A stretch of 64,000 bases of DNA from Ascidiaceihabitans sp034111945 (GTDB taxonomy: Bacteria > Pseudomonadota > Alphaproteobacteria > Rhodobacterales > Rhodobacteraceae): assembly GCA_047626725.1 (NCBI GenBank), contig JBLHSG010000012.1, positions 1 through 64,000 of the forward strand. Reading direction: 5' to 3'. Within the stretch, counting starts at the first letter, position 1. Every line of letters starts with the position of its first letter. The position numbers and the translations under genes are program-made. Under the pieces are notes generated by a model. The model ran no database searches. It was not told the DNA's origin and saw only the letters and a program-made list of their open reading frames with translations. Positions 41,474 through 50,825 of the stretch are shown in pieces.

Positions 41474-42247
41474 TCAGAGGTCTTTGAAAATGTTGGCAAT
41501 TCTTTTGGCTTCGTCGTCGGCCCCAAAGGGCGCATTCAGGATAAACATACCCGAACCAACCATGCCATGACCGGCGCGCGCAGGATTAAATCGGACTTCG
41601 TGGCGTAAGGCGTCTGGATGATCCTCGCTGAGCGTTTTGACCATCTCGGTATGGGCGAAATTGGTCAGGATCGGATACCACAATGCGATAATGCCGACGT
41701 TCCACGCGCGCGTGTATTTTCGAACATCCCGAGGGATGGTTTCGTAGTCGATTTTGATCTCGTAACTGGGGTCAATCAACATCAAGCCGCGCCGTGGTGT
41801 GGGCGGAATAAGCGAATGGGCCATGGCGAATCCATCGGTCAAATAGCAATTGACCGGATAGGGCGACATGGCAAAATCTAGGGCGGCGTGTTCGGCAGGA
41901 TGTAATTCAGCCAGATGGATTTTGTCGGTCGGGCGCAACAAATGCGCGGCAATCATCGGCGACCCCGGGTAGGCATTTGTGCCATTTTCGGCCTTGGTGT
42001 GGGCCAATGTTTCGCCGTAGGGATGATCCGCAAACCGGCTTTCGAGGCGGGCAATTCCCTGCGCCGCTTCGCCGGTTTTTAACGCGTAATCGTCCTGCAA
42101 ATCATACACCGCACGCCCCGCATGGGTTTCGATGTAGGTCAGCGGTTTGTCCTTGGCGGTCAAATAGCGCAGCATCCACGCCAGCAGCGCGTGCTTGTGA
42201 ACGTCGGCCAGATTTCCGGCATGATAAATATGTTGGTAACTAAGCAT
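41474..42247 (-). CDS. rlmJ: 23S rRNA (adenine-2030-N6)-methyltransferase
   Basis: A 257-residue methyltransferase that modifies A2030 of 23S rRNA. The N-terminal family block MLSYQHIYHAGNLADVHKH and the catalytic DPSYEIK (the D-P-x-Y type of N6-adenine methylases) are clear. The AdoMet pocket uses YIETHAG. The length is close to that of the E. coli protein. It is read with the DUF1330 gene downstream. It is a housekeeping gene without visible regulation. Confidence 0.94.
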   Translation of the reverse strand: MLSYQHIYHAGNLADVHKHALLAWMLRYLTAKDKPLTYIETHAGRAVYDLQDDYALKTGEAAQGIARLESRFADHPYGETLAHTKAENGTNAYPGSPMIAAHLLRPTDKIHLAELHPAEHAALDFAMSPYPVNCYLTDGFAMAHSLIPPTPRRGLMLIDPSYEIKIDYETIPRDVRKYTRAWNVGIIALWYPILTNFAHTEMVKTLSEDHPDALRHEVRFNPARAGHGMVGSGMFILNAPFGADDEAKRIANIFKDL

Positions 42248-42289
42248 GGGGCGATATGGCGGTAAATGGGGGCGGCGCGCAATACGAAT

Positions 42290-43369
42290 TTACGGGGCCA
42301 GTTTCCCAAGGCTCGGTTCACGCAGGCTGGTGATGTAACGGGTGCCATCGCGCGCTTCGATCAGGCCGGTGGTAAAGGCGAAATCACCCGCCGGATCCTG
42401 AAGTGTTTCCAGCACTTTACCCGTCTCATCAATGCGTACGACCAGCCCATAACGGGTCGCGGCAGGGCGCATCGAGGCGGGCAAACGCATCACCAATTTG
42501 CGAAAAAACGGTGTGGGGGCCATTTTGTCAGCGTCCGGGGATCGTGGACTGACACAGCCAAACCAGAATGTGCCGTCTTTGGCGCGTGCGATATTGTCGG
42601 GAAAACAGGGCGTGTTTTCGACAATCGCAGTTGGGTTTGACCCATCCAATGCAACCCGTGAAATCGTGTAACTGCCGGTTTCGACCACCAGAAAATGCGT
42701 ACCCGCAGCGTTGATGGTCAAGCCATTGGCGAAATTCAGACCGTCCAAAATCAGGCTGGTGGTGTTGGTTGCGGGATCAAACTTTAGCACCCGCCCGTGG
42801 CTGCCATGTTCCATCAAATCCAAGAACGAGGCCGGAAATGTACCGCCAAATTCCACCGCGCCAAATTTAACCGAGGCGTCCGTAAAATAGATTGACCCGT
42901 CTGGTGCGATGTCCAAATCGTCGGCGTAATTGATCGCGCTGCCGTCGGGGGCCGTGTTGGTCAGGACGGAAACAACGCCGCTTGGGGAAATCGACAACAA
43001 CCCTTTTGCCGCGTCCGCGATGATCAATGTGCCGTCACCAAGCACCGAGATGCCCAAAGGCAAACCGCCGGTGTCCGCAAATTGGCTGACCACTTTTGTC
43101 GCTGGATCATAGGCAAGGATTTTGCCCGCATGCGACGCCATGAAAATGCGCCCATCGGGGCCTTCTGCCGCGTCCTCGGGTCCGGTTTCGCCATTCAAAT
43201 CAATGCGTTCAAGGGATTTCAGCGCAAGGTTAGGGAAATACGGACCGGTGTAGCCTTTGCTCTCGGGGGCCTCCCAGGCGACAGGCGTGATCGGCACGGG
43301 CCACAACAGTAAATAGGCCACGGCCAACACCACAACCAGCCGAAGCAGTTTTAGAAATTTACGAAACAT
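42290..43369 (-). CDS. SMP-30/strictosidine-synthase-like beta-propeller protein
   Basis: A 359-residue protein with an N-terminal membrane anchor (residues about 8-26) and a six-bladed propeller. Repeated blade strings include EDAAEGPDGRIFMAS, YADDLDIAPDGSIYFTD and FANGLTINAAGTHFLVVE, typical of the strictosidine-synthase-like (APMAP) and SMP-30 lactonase families. A calcium-dependent lactonase or esterase in the periplasm is likely. The exact reaction is not known. It stands between rlmJ and pyrG with no obvious link to either. Confidence 0.85.
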   Translation of the reverse strand: MFRKFLKLLRLVVVLAVAYLLLWPVPITPVAWEAPESKGYTGPYFPNLALKSLERIDLNGETGPEDAAEGPDGRIFMASHAGKILAYDPATKVVSQFADTGGLPLGISVLGDGTLIIADAAKGLLSISPSGVVSVLTNTAPDGSAINYADDLDIAPDGSIYFTDASVKFGAVEFGGTFPASFLDLMEHGSHGRVLKFDPATNTTSLILDGLNFANGLTINAAGTHFLVVETGSYTISRVALDGSNPTAIVENTPCFPDNIARAKDGTFWFGCVSPRSPDADKMAPTPFFRKLVMRLPASMRPAATRYGLVVRIDETGKVLETLQDPAGDFAFTTGLIEARDGTRYITSLREPSLGKLAP

Positions 43370-43451
43370 GCGGGACCTCGATCAATTGACGCAGTATTTT
43401 ACGCCAGCTTAGCTGGTTGATCCGCAATTGCACGTTGTTTGCACGCGCCCG

Positions 43452-45098
43452 TTACACGAGGCGCGAGTTTTCCTTTGCCGCGCGCACAAAATCTTTGAAC
43501 AAGGGGTGCGGATCAAACGGTTTTGATTTCAGTTCTGGATGGAACTGCACGCCGATAAACCATGGATGATCGGGCCATTCGACGATCTCTGGCAGTGTTC
43601 CGTCTGGTGACATTCCCGAGAACACCAGCCCGACGTCTTCGAGCTGTTTGCGGTAGGCTGTGTCGACTTCGTAGCGGTGGCGATGGCGTTCATCAATTGA
43701 CGTCGAGCCGTAGATTTCAGCGACTTTTGTGCCTTCGGTCAGGGTTGCGTCATAGGCACCAAGGCGCATTGTGCCGCCTTTGTCATCGCCAACTTTACGG
43801 CTGACTTTGGCATTGCCCTGCACCCATTCTTTCAGGTGGTAAACCACGGGTTCAAAACGTTTTTTGCCGGCTTCGTGGTCAAATTCTTCGGACCCGGCCA
43901 TGCTGATACCAGCCACGTTACGCGCCGCTTCGATGACGGCCATTTGCATGCCCAAACAGATGCCCAGGTAGGGCACTTTTTTCTCGCGGGCGAACTGTGC
44001 GGCTTTGATTTTGCCCTCGGTTCCGCGTTCGCCAAATCCACCTGGGACCAGGATCGCGTGGAACCCGTCTAGGGCAGGGGCCACATCATCGGCGCTGTCA
44101 AAAACTTCGGCGTCGACCCATTTGACGTTAACCTTGACCCGGTTGGCCATGCCGCCGTGGGTGAGGGCCTCTTTGATGGATTTATAGGCGTCTTCGAGTT
44201 GGGTGTATTTGCCCACAATCGCGACGTTCACTTCGCCTTCGGGGTTGTTTACGCGGTCAGAAACATCGTTCCAAACGGTCAAATCAGGCTTGGGCGCGGG
44301 GGAAATCTGGAAAGCATCCAGCACGGCTTGATCCAGCCCTTGGGCGTGATAGGCGAGCGGCGCGTCGTAGATTGTGTCCAGATCGTAAGCCGCAATTACG
44401 GCGTCTTTGCGTACGTTGCAGAACAGGGCGATTTTTTCGCGTTCTTTGTCGGGAATCGGGTGTTCGGAACGGCAAACCAGAATGTCAGGCGCGATGCCGA
44501 TGGATTGTAGTTCTTTGACCGAGTGTTGCGTCGGTTTTGTCTTCAGCTCTCCACTTGCGGCCAAATAGGGCAGCAATGTCAGGTGCATAAAGATCGACTG
44601 ACCACGTGGCAGATCGTGGTTAAATTGGCGGATCGCTTCAAAGAACGGCAACCCTTCGATGTCGCCAACCGTGCCGCCGATTTCGCACAGCATAAAGTCA
44701 ACTTCGTCGCTGCCCACATGCAAGAAATCTTTGATTTCGTTGGTGACGTGTGGGACCACTTGGATGGTTTTGCCAAGGTAGTCGCCGCGGCGTTCTTTTT
44801 CCAAAACGGTAGAATAAATCCGCCCTGAACTGACAGAATCCGTGTTGCGCGCGGGCACGCCGGTGAACCGTTCGTAGTGGCCCAGATCAAGGTCGGTTTC
44901 CGCGCCATCATCGGTCACGAACACTTCACCATGTTCAAACGGTGACATCGTTCCGGGATCGACGTTCAGGTAGGGATCCAGTTTGCGAAGACGTACAGAA
45001 AACCCGCGCGCTTGCAGCAATGCGCCCAACGCAGCAGAGGCCAAACCCTTGCCCAAGGACGACACAACGCCACCGGTGATAAAGATATAGCGCGCCAT
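43452..45098 (-). CDS. pyrG: CTP synthase
   Basis: A 548-residue enzyme that aminates UTP to CTP with glutamine and ATP. The N-terminal synthetase domain begins MARYIFITGGVVSSLGKG (P-loop Gly-Gly-Val-Val-Ser-Ser-Leu-Gly-Lys-Gly), and the C-terminal amidotransferase carries GICLGMQ with the catalytic Cys and QFHPE with the His-Glu pair. The start at 45098 gives the conserved N-terminus; the longer frame is leader. secG lies upstream on the same strand with a gap of 184 bases. The order secG-pyrG is common in alphaproteobacteria. Confidence 0.97.
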   Translation of the reverse strand: MARYIFITGGVVSSLGKGLASAALGALLQARGFSVRLRKLDPYLNVDPGTMSPFEHGEVFVTDDGAETDLDLGHYERFTGVPARNTDSVSSGRIYSTVLEKERRGDYLGKTIQVVPHVTNEIKDFLHVGSDEVDFMLCEIGGTVGDIEGLPFFEAIRQFNHDLPRGQSIFMHLTLLPYLAASGELKTKPTQHSVKELQSIGIAPDILVCRSEHPIPDKEREKIALFCNVRKDAVIAAYDLDTIYDAPLAYHAQGLDQAVLDAFQISPAPKPDLTVWNDVSDRVNNPEGEVNVAIVGKYTQLEDAYKSIKEALTHGGMANRVKVNVKWVDAEVFDSADDVAPALDGFHAILVPGGFGERGTEGKIKAAQFAREKKVPYLGICLGMQMAVIEAARNVAGISMAGSEEFDHEAGKKRFEPVVYHLKEWVQGNAKVSRKVGDDKGGTMRLGAYDATLTEGTKVAEIYGSTSIDERHRHRYEVDTAYRKQLEDVGLVFSGMSPDGTLPEIVEWPDHPWFIGVQFHPELKSKPFDPHPLFKDFVRAAKENSRLV

Positions 45099-45282
45099 AA
45101 TAAGAGGTCTCCCGCCGTCTAAAATTAGTCGAAATAGGTGTTCATAGACCACCAGTTTCGGCTGTGAAACTCACAGCACCACGGGATTTAAGTCTAGTAG
45201 GATTCGGGTGGGTTTGGCAAGCCAGACGCAACATTGTGTTGCGAAATTCTGGCTTACCTCAAGTTATGCCCTAAGGCGTGGA

Positions 45283-45654
45283 TCAGTCAGCTGACGGAAC
45301 CAAAGGCGCATTTTCATCCGCAGATGGTGGCAGTAGGCTGTCGATTGCGCCAGGCAATGCCGGATCAGCAGGCTGCGAGGCACTGGATGATCCACCACCA
45401 ACACGGTCCAGAACCGACGTTCCGGCAGATTTATCAGCTGCGATAATGGTCAATGTGATCGAGGTCGCGATGAACCCGATGGCCAGTACCCAGGTCACTT
45501 TGCCCAGTGCTGTGGCCGGTGGGCGCCCACTGTTGGCACCACCGCCGCCGCCGCCGCCAATACCTAGGCCACCCCCTTCGGAACGCTGCATCAGCACAAC
45601 GGCGATCAGCCCCAGAGCGAGGAGAAGGTGGACGGTAATAACGACTTGTTCCAT
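45283..45654 (-). CDS. secG: Preprotein translocase subunit SecG
   Basis: A 123-residue membrane subunit of the SecYEG channel. Two helices (residues about 4-22 and 53-73) flank a Gly-rich cytosolic loop with GGGLGIGGGGGGGANSGRP (longest run of Gly). The C-terminal 45 residues are Ser/Ala/Pro-rich and longer than in enterobacterial SecG, as often in Rhodobacterales. ATG 45654 replaces the longer frame. It is divergently arranged from the nitrile hydratase genes and upstream of pyrG. Confidence 0.9.
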   Translation of the reverse strand: MEQVVITVHLLLALGLIAVVLMQRSEGGGLGIGGGGGGGANSGRPPATALGKVTWVLAIGFIATSITLTIIAADKSAGTSVLDRVGGGSSSASQPADPALPGAIDSLLPPSADENAPLVPSAD

Positions 45655-45784
45655 AAGGACCTGCAAGGCTAGGGCGGGCATGAGCGCTTCGCGGGGTATC
45701 TATGCAAGTTTGTGGCGCGGGGCAAGGGCGCGGATCAGCAAATCGAACTAGACATTTGGATGCCGTGCGCGTCATGATTGCGCC

Positions 45785-46393
45785 ATGCCCCATGATCATG
45801 AACATCCGCACTCCCTTTTGCCGCCCGAGCCTGCCTTGCGCGTCAAAGCCCTTGAAACGATTCTAACGCAAAAAGGTCTGGTTGATCCTGCTGCGCTGGA
45901 TGAAATTATCGACATTTACGAGACAAAGATCGGCCCGCGCAATGGCGCGCGTGTGGTCGCAAAGGCGTGGATGGACCCCGGTTTCAAAGCGGCCCTTTTG
46001 GCTGACGCGACAGCTGTGGTGTCCGAGCTGGGCTATTACGGACGTCAGGGCGAACACATGGTGGCCGTCGAAAACACTGATGATGTGCACAACATGGTCG
46101 TGTGTACCTTGTGCAGTTGTTATCCGTGGCCGCTGCTGGGCATTCCGCCGACGTGGTATAAATCTGACGCGTATCGGGCGCGATCTGTGCGTGAACCGCG
46201 CAAGGTTCTGGCCGACTTTGGCGTTGAATTGCCGGCCGACACTGCTGTGCGCGTTTGGGATTCGACGGCTGAAATCCGGTACTTGGTGATCCCGCAACGT
46301 CCCGCAGGCACCGATGGCATGGACGAGGCCGCATTGATGGCCCTGATCACCCGCGACAGCATGATCGGCACCGGATTGGCGATCGCACCATGA
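45785..46393 (+). CDS. nthA: Nitrile hydratase subunit alpha, cobalt type
   Basis: A 202-residue subunit that carries the metal site for hydration of nitriles to amides. The claw motif is VCTLCSCYPWP: Cys107-Thr108-Leu109-Cys110-Ser111-Cys112. Threonine at the second position and the following Tyr indicate the cobalt form; iron forms have Ser and Thr there. The cysteines are normally oxidised post-translationally. The His-rich N-terminus (MPHDHEHPH) is notable. It overlaps nthB by four bases. No amidase or nitrile transporter gene lies adjacent. Confidence 0.95.
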   Translation: MPHDHEHPHSLLPPEPALRVKALETILTQKGLVDPAALDEIIDIYETKIGPRNGARVVAKAWMDPGFKAALLADATAVVSELGYYGRQGEHMVAVENTDDVHNMVVCTLCSCYPWPLLGIPPTWYKSDAYRARSVREPRKVLADFGVELPADTAVRVWDSTAEIRYLVIPQRPAGTDGMDEAALMALITRDSMIGTGLAIAP

Positions 46394-47067
46394 GCCGCGT
46401 TCACGACATGGGCGGGCGGTTTGGCGATGGCGCTGTGGTGCCAGAAGCAGAAACCGATCCGATTTTTCACGAGGCGTGGCACGCACGCGCGCTGGCCTTG
46501 GTTTTGTCCACGGGTGCGTGGGGGCAATGGAACATCGATATCAGTCGCCATGCCCGCGAATGCCTGTCACCGCAGGATTATATGGCGATGTCATATTATG
46601 AAAAATGGCTGGCGGGGGCCGCGGCCTTGTGTGTTGAAAATGACATTCTGACACGTGATGAATTGGCATCGGGCCAAGCAAACGGCACCAGCGTTCTGGC
46701 AGCCAAAGCACTGAAATCCGAAAATGTGGCCCCGATGTTGGCCGCAGGTGGCCCTGCAAACCGGCCCAGCGAAATCGCGATCAACTTCAAAGTCGGGCAG
46801 GCGGTTAAAACCCGAAAAATCGCCTCGAACCAAATGGTTGATGGTGGGCATACCCGATTGCCAAATTACGCAGCAGGCGCACAGGGGCGGATTATTTTGA
46901 TCCACGGCACCCATATTTTGCCCGACAGCAGCGCACATCGTTTGGGCGAAGGCAGCGAACCATTGTATGCCGTCGCGATCCCGGCCAGCGAACTTTGGGC
47001 GCAACCTGAACATCCAAAAGACGAGGTCATCCTTGATCTGTGGCAAAGCTATCTGGAGCCCGCATAA
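46390..47067 (+). CDS. nthB: Nitrile hydratase subunit beta
   Basis: A 225-residue beta subunit that completes the active site of nitrile hydratase. The N-terminal block RVHDMGGRFGDGAVVPE is the family hallmark, and the C-terminal SH3-like barrel contains RLPNYAAGAQGRI with the arginine that contacts the oxidised claw. The conserved Tyr and Trp in MAMSYYEKWL are in place. It overlaps the alpha gene by four bases and shares one base with the activator gene. Confidence 0.94.
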   Translation: MSRVHDMGGRFGDGAVVPEAETDPIFHEAWHARALALVLSTGAWGQWNIDISRHARECLSPQDYMAMSYYEKWLAGAAALCVENDILTRDELASGQANGTSVLAAKALKSENVAPMLAAGGPANRPSEIAINFKVGQAVKTRKIASNQMVDGGHTRLPNYAAGAQGRIILIHGTHILPDSSAHRLGEGSEPLYAVAIPASELWAQPEHPKDEVILDLWQSYLEPA

Positions 47068-47375
47068 TGGACGCGCCTGAACCCGCATTCGAAGCGCCGT
47101 GGCACGCGCAGGTTTTTGCGCTGACCGTACATTTGAACGAATCGGGGCATTTCGCTTGGCCCGATTGGGCGACGCGGTTTGGGGCCACGTTAAAACGGCA
47201 CGGGCTTAGCAAAGAATTGAACGGTGGCGATGATTATTTCACCGCGTGGCTGGAAACACTGGAAACGTTCCTGTCGGAAACCGGCAATGCACCGACGGAT
47301 GACGTGAATAACGCGCGGGATGCGTGGGAACAGGCATATCTGACGACCCCGCACGGTGCGCCGGTTTCGATCTAG
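47067..47375 (+). CDS. Nitrile hydratase accessory (cobalt-insertion) protein
   Basis: A 102-residue activator related to the beta-subunit N-terminus (P14K/NHase activator family). It has the family segment APWHAQVFALTVHLNESGHFAWPDWATRFG in helical form (quoted parts: APWHAQVFAL and FAWPDWATRFG). Such proteins act as self-subunit-swapping chaperones that deliver the cobalt-loaded alpha subunit. The start is the ATG in the TAATG overlap with nthB. The small size is usual. Its presence supports a functional cobalt-type nitrile hydratase. Confidence 0.88.
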   Translation: MDAPEPAFEAPWHAQVFALTVHLNESGHFAWPDWATRFGATLKRHGLSKELNGGDDYFTAWLETLETFLSETGNAPTDDVNNARDAWEQAYLTTPHGAPVSI

Positions 47376-47405
47376 GTACAGTCCGCCAACAGCAAAATCG
47401 TGCGA

Positions 47406-47801
47406 TTATTCGTCAACATCGTCCATATCGGCCTGTCCGGATAGGGCGCGGCGCACGTGGCTCCAGCTTAGGCCGACCCCCAGAACAATCGACAGTGCCA
47501 ATAGGCCAAGCCACGTATTCAGGTTCGAATTCTGCACATCCAACACGCCCAAATCATACAGAACCCACAAAATCGCACCAACCAGCGCCAAAACCAGCAC
47601 CACGCCAATGCCGCCGATGGATCGCAATGTGGCCCGTAAATAAATGATGTAGCCAATCAACAGCAACAATCCGGCCAAAACCATCAACGACAAGGCACCG
47701 TTCTGTTGGCCCATGACCCAGCTGACATAGCTGTAGGGCGTTGGATTATAGGTCGTAGCAAGCAAAATGAATGCCGCCAACCAGCGCGTGATGAAGGTCA
47801 T
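47406..47801 (-). CDS. DUF6524-like inner-membrane protein
   Basis: A 131-residue integral membrane protein with four predicted helices (residues about 5-20, 37-53, 65-84 and 93-110). The N-terminal helix and the short NPTPYSYVSWV segment are typical of a conserved Proteobacterial family (DUF6524). The C-terminal tail is acidic (Asp-Met-Asp-Asp-Val-Asp-Glu). GAGGAAACTTC precedes the chosen ATG. It converges on the nitrile hydratase operon with a 30-base gap. Function unknown. Confidence 0.75.
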   Translation of the reverse strand: MTFITRWLAAFILLATTYNPTPYSYVSWVMGQQNGALSLMVLAGLLLLIGYIIYLRATLRSIGGIGVVLVLALVGAILWVLYDLGVLDVQNSNLNTWLGLLALSIVLGVGLSWSHVRRALSGQADMDDVDE

Positions 47802-48005
47802 GAAGTTTCCTCGAACCAGTAGAATTGCACGCAACATCCTAATAGCGCGCTAAAATGTCCAGCATTCGCTGATCAAATGGCCCCCTGCGACGAAACGCAC
47901 GCAATGTTTGTGTCGGTTTATGACGAATAGGGTTTCGCCCGACCAGACCGCTGGCTATAGGGATACGGGTTTGACCAAAAACTTGAAATGAAAGAGGACC
48001 AGTCT

Positions 48006-49301
48006 ATGGCCAATGTTGTTGTTGTCGGCGCTCAATGGGGTGACGAAGGAAAAGGCAAGATTGTCGACTGGCTCTCTGAACGCGCTGATGTGATCGCGCG
48101 CTTTCAGGGCGGGCACAATGCAGGCCACACGCTGGTCATCGACGGCGAAGTGTTCAAGCTGAACGCGTTGCCATCGGGTGTTGTGCGCGGCGGCAAGCTG
48201 TCAGTTATCGGCAATGGTGTGGTTCTGGATCCTTGGCATTTGCTGAATGAAATCAACGGCATCCGCAAACAAGGCGTCGAAATCACGCCGGAAACATTGA
48301 TGATCGCGGAAAATACACCGCTGATCCTGCCGATCCACGGTGAACTGGATCGTGCCCGCGAAGAAGCATCTTCAAAGGGCACAAAAATCGGCACAACGGG
48401 GCGCGGCATTGGCCCAGCCTATGAGGATAAAGTCGGACGTCGTTCTGTGCGCGTTGCTGATTTGGCCGACCTTGCCACGCTTGAGGCCCGCGTTGATCGT
48501 GCGTTGCAACACCACGATCCGCTGCGCAAAGGTCTGGGAATTGAACCTATCGATCGTGATGCGCTGGTTGCGCAATTGCGTGAAATCGCACCTGCGATTC
48601 TCGAATATGCGGCACCGGTTTGGAAAGTGCTGTCCGAAAAACGCAAAGCCGGCAAACGCATTTTGTTTGAAGGGGCGCAAGGCGCGCTGCTCGACATCGA
48701 CTTTGGAACCTACCCGTTTGTGACTTCGTCCAACGTAATTGCAGGGCAGGCGGCAACAGGCGTTGGCCTTGGCCCGACGTCCATCGATTTTGTCCTTGGC
48801 ATCGTCAAAGCCTACACAACACGCGTGGGCGAAGGACCGTTTCCAACCGAACTTGATGATGCAGATGGTCAACGTCTGGGCGAACGCGGCCGTGAATTCG
48901 GCACAGTCACAGGGCGCAAACGCCGGTGTGGTTGGTTCGATGCCTGCCTTGTACGCCAAACCTGCGCGACGTCCGGTGTGTCCGGTATCTCGTTGACAAA
49001 GCTGGATGTTTTGGACGGTTTTGAAACGTTGAAAATCTGCACAGGCTACATGCTAGACGGCAAAACGCTGGATTATTTGCCAACAGCGGCAGACCAGCAG
49101 GCGCGTTGCACACCAGTGTACGAAGAAATGCCAGGCTGGTCAGAAAGCACCGAAGGCGCGCGGTCTTGGGCAGAATTGCCAGCCGAAGCGATCAAATATG
49201 TGCGTCGGATCGAAGAGTTGATCAGCTGCCCAGTCGCGATGCTGTCTACCTCGCCAGAACGCGAAGACACGATCCTTGTCACTGACCCGTTTGCCGACTG
49301 A
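48006..49301 (+). CDS. purA: Adenylosuccinate synthetase
   Basis: A 431-residue enzyme that converts IMP and aspartate to adenylosuccinate with GTP, in AMP synthesis. The P-loop-like N-terminus is GAQWGDEGKGKIVDWL with the catalytic Asp. GHNAGHT, the IMP/GTP residues TTGRGIGPAYEDK, and the C-terminal GRKRRCGWFDA are all present. The start at 48006 follows GAGGA. The stop shares one base with the DUF2842 gene. A purine-type operator was not recognised in the leader. Confidence 0.97.
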   Translation: MANVVVVGAQWGDEGKGKIVDWLSERADVIARFQGGHNAGHTLVIDGEVFKLNALPSGVVRGGKLSVIGNGVVLDPWHLLNEINGIRKQGVEITPETLMIAENTPLILPIHGELDRAREEASSKGTKIGTTGRGIGPAYEDKVGRRSVRVADLADLATLEARVDRALQHHDPLRKGLGIEPIDRDALVAQLREIAPAILEYAAPVWKVLSEKRKAGKRILFEGAQGALLDIDFGTYPFVTSSNVIAGQAATGVGLGPTSIDFVLGIVKAYTTRVGEGPFPTELDDADGQRLGERGREFGTVTGRKRRCGWFDACLVRQTCATSGVSGISLTKLDVLDGFETLKICTGYMLDGKTLDYLPTAADQQARCTPVYEEMPGWSESTEGARSWAELPAEAIKYVRRIEELISCPVAMLSTSPEREDTILVTDPFAD

Positions 49302-49522
49302 TGGCCCTGTCGTACAAAGCCCGTCGTCGCTGGTCCTTGGTTATTTTGCTGATCGGTTTGCCGCTATATATCGGCGTTGCCGTTTGGGTGGTCAGCCTGT
49401 TTGAACGTCCGGCGCTGTGGCTCGAATTTCTGATTTACATCAGTTTGGGCATCCTTTGGGCGATCCCTTTCAAGTTTATCTTTAAGGGTATCGGTCAAGC
49501 AGATCCGGATCAGCGCGACTAA
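49301..49522 (+). CDS. DUF2842 inner-membrane protein
   Basis: A 73-residue protein with two membrane helices (about residues 13-33 and 43-62). The N-terminus is basic (SYKARRRW) and the loop has Phe-Glu-Arg-Pro, matching the alphaproteobacterial DUF2842 family, which is often found behind purA. It starts within the purA stop (TGATG). Its function is unknown. Expression should follow purA by translational coupling. Confidence 0.88.
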   Translation: MALSYKARRRWSLVILLIGLPLYIGVAVWVVSLFERPALWLEFLIYISLGILWAIPFKFIFKGIGQADPDQRD

Positions 49523-49534
49523 TTTTGAACGGTT

Positions 49535-50797
49535 TCAGCGTGGCGCGTCTGCGGCTCTGAAACCGGTTTCAATCGCTCGCCAACCTAAATATCCCAAGAC
49601 AACAGCGCCTGCTGAGGCCACGAAAAACGGTAGGCTTAACGCGTCGGCACGGCCTAAAATCGGTTCTGTAAACCGCACGACCAAACCCGATAAAATCAAC
49701 CCGACAGGGATCAATCCCCACGCCAACATGCGGTACAGGCTGTTGACGCGTCCCAACAATGCATCCGGAATTTTCCGCTGGCGATACGATACTGACACGG
49801 TGTTCCAGATCAATCCAGCAAATTCAAAGATCAAAATGGTCGCGGCCAAGGCCCACCAGTTTGGCGCATAGGCCATCGCCAAAAAACATGGGGCAGAGAC
49901 GGACAACGCCAATTGCGCGGTGCGTTTTGGGCCAATCGCTGCGATGATCTTTTCGCTCATCAATCCCGCTGCGATGCCGCCAAACGCACCTGCTGCCAAC
50001 AGTGCGCCATAGGCTGTCGCGCCCAGCCCAAGGTTTTCCTGAACATGCAAAACCAATGCAATCGCGCTCATCTGGAACAATAAATTCCACGCACCCGTGA
50101 TCCAGGCAAGGGCGCGTAACAACGGTTCTGACCGCAGGAAATCAAAGCCTTCTTTCAGTTCGACACGCCAATTTGACACAGCCGCTTGCGCGGGTTTGAA
50201 CGATCCACGCAACTGGTACACCAACACGATCGCAATCGCATAACTGATCGCGTTTAACCCGAATGGGGCGGCTGCGTATGTGGCAATCAAAAACGCGCCC
50301 AACGCTGGGCCAACCAGTGAATTACCGATCAGCTCCACGCTCCATAACCGCCCGTTCGCGCCCTCTAGCTGACTGTGATCCACAAGGCTGGGCAACATGG
50401 TTTGCGCCGCATTGTCACGAAACACTTCGGCTGTGCCAGCGCCAAGCGCGGTCATCATCAGGGCGTAAAACAACCATGGTTGCGTCAAACCGGTATCGGG
50501 GGGCGGGGCCAATGGCATGGAAAAAGCAATCGCCAATGCCGCCGCACTAAAGGCCAGCGCGCGCGCCACATCCATCGCTAGAATCAAACGCCGCCGATCC
50601 ATCCGGTCTGTGACAATCCCGGCAGGCAAGGCAAACACAAACCACGGCAGGCGCAACGCGACAGGCATCATCGCAATCAACAATGGGTCACGAGTAAGCA
50701 ACGATGCCATCCACGCCCAGGCCACGGTCGCGATCCCATCAGCAAGGTTCGTGAGGCCAGATGCGGCAACGAATCGGGAAAAGGCTGGGTTGGACAT
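49535..50797 (-). CDS. MFS exporter (EntS-like MFS_3 family)
   Basis: A 420-residue membrane protein with twelve predicted helices. The loop 2-3 motif is GIVTDRMDRRRL and the equivalent loop 8-9 motif is GLMSEKIIA, typical of the enterobactin-exporter-like MFS_3 branch. FRDNAAQTMLPSLVDHSQLEGANGRLWSVELIGN, quoted in parts, is the family's central block (RDNAAQTMLPSLV and LEGANGRLWS). The start at 50797 follows AGGAG. Its promoter region contains a MerR-type dyad, so it may be induced by a drug, metal or redox signal. Substrate unknown. Confidence 0.87.
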   Translation of the reverse strand: MSNPAFSRFVAASGLTNLADGIATVAWAWMASLLTRDPLLIAMMPVALRLPWFVFALPAGIVTDRMDRRRLILAMDVARALAFSAAALAIAFSMPLAPPPDTGLTQPWLFYALMMTALGAGTAEVFRDNAAQTMLPSLVDHSQLEGANGRLWSVELIGNSLVGPALGAFLIATYAAAPFGLNAISYAIAIVLVYQLRGSFKPAQAAVSNWRVELKEGFDFLRSEPLLRALAWITGAWNLLFQMSAIALVLHVQENLGLGATAYGALLAAGAFGGIAAGLMSEKIIAAIGPKRTAQLALSVSAPCFLAMAYAPNWWALAATILIFEFAGLIWNTVSVSYRQRKIPDALLGRVNSLYRMLAWGLIPVGLILSGLVVRFTEPILGRADALSLPFFVASAGAVVLGYLGWRAIETGFRAADAPR

Positions 50798-50825
50798 CGG
50801 CGCGCTCCTGCGGGTTCTCAACTGC

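Noticed and set aside
45161..45177. Hairpin GCTGTG-AAACT-CACAGC between secG and pyrG as a terminator
   Set aside because: The stem is short, there is no T-tract on either strand, and it lies well before the pyrG start. It is too weak to call.
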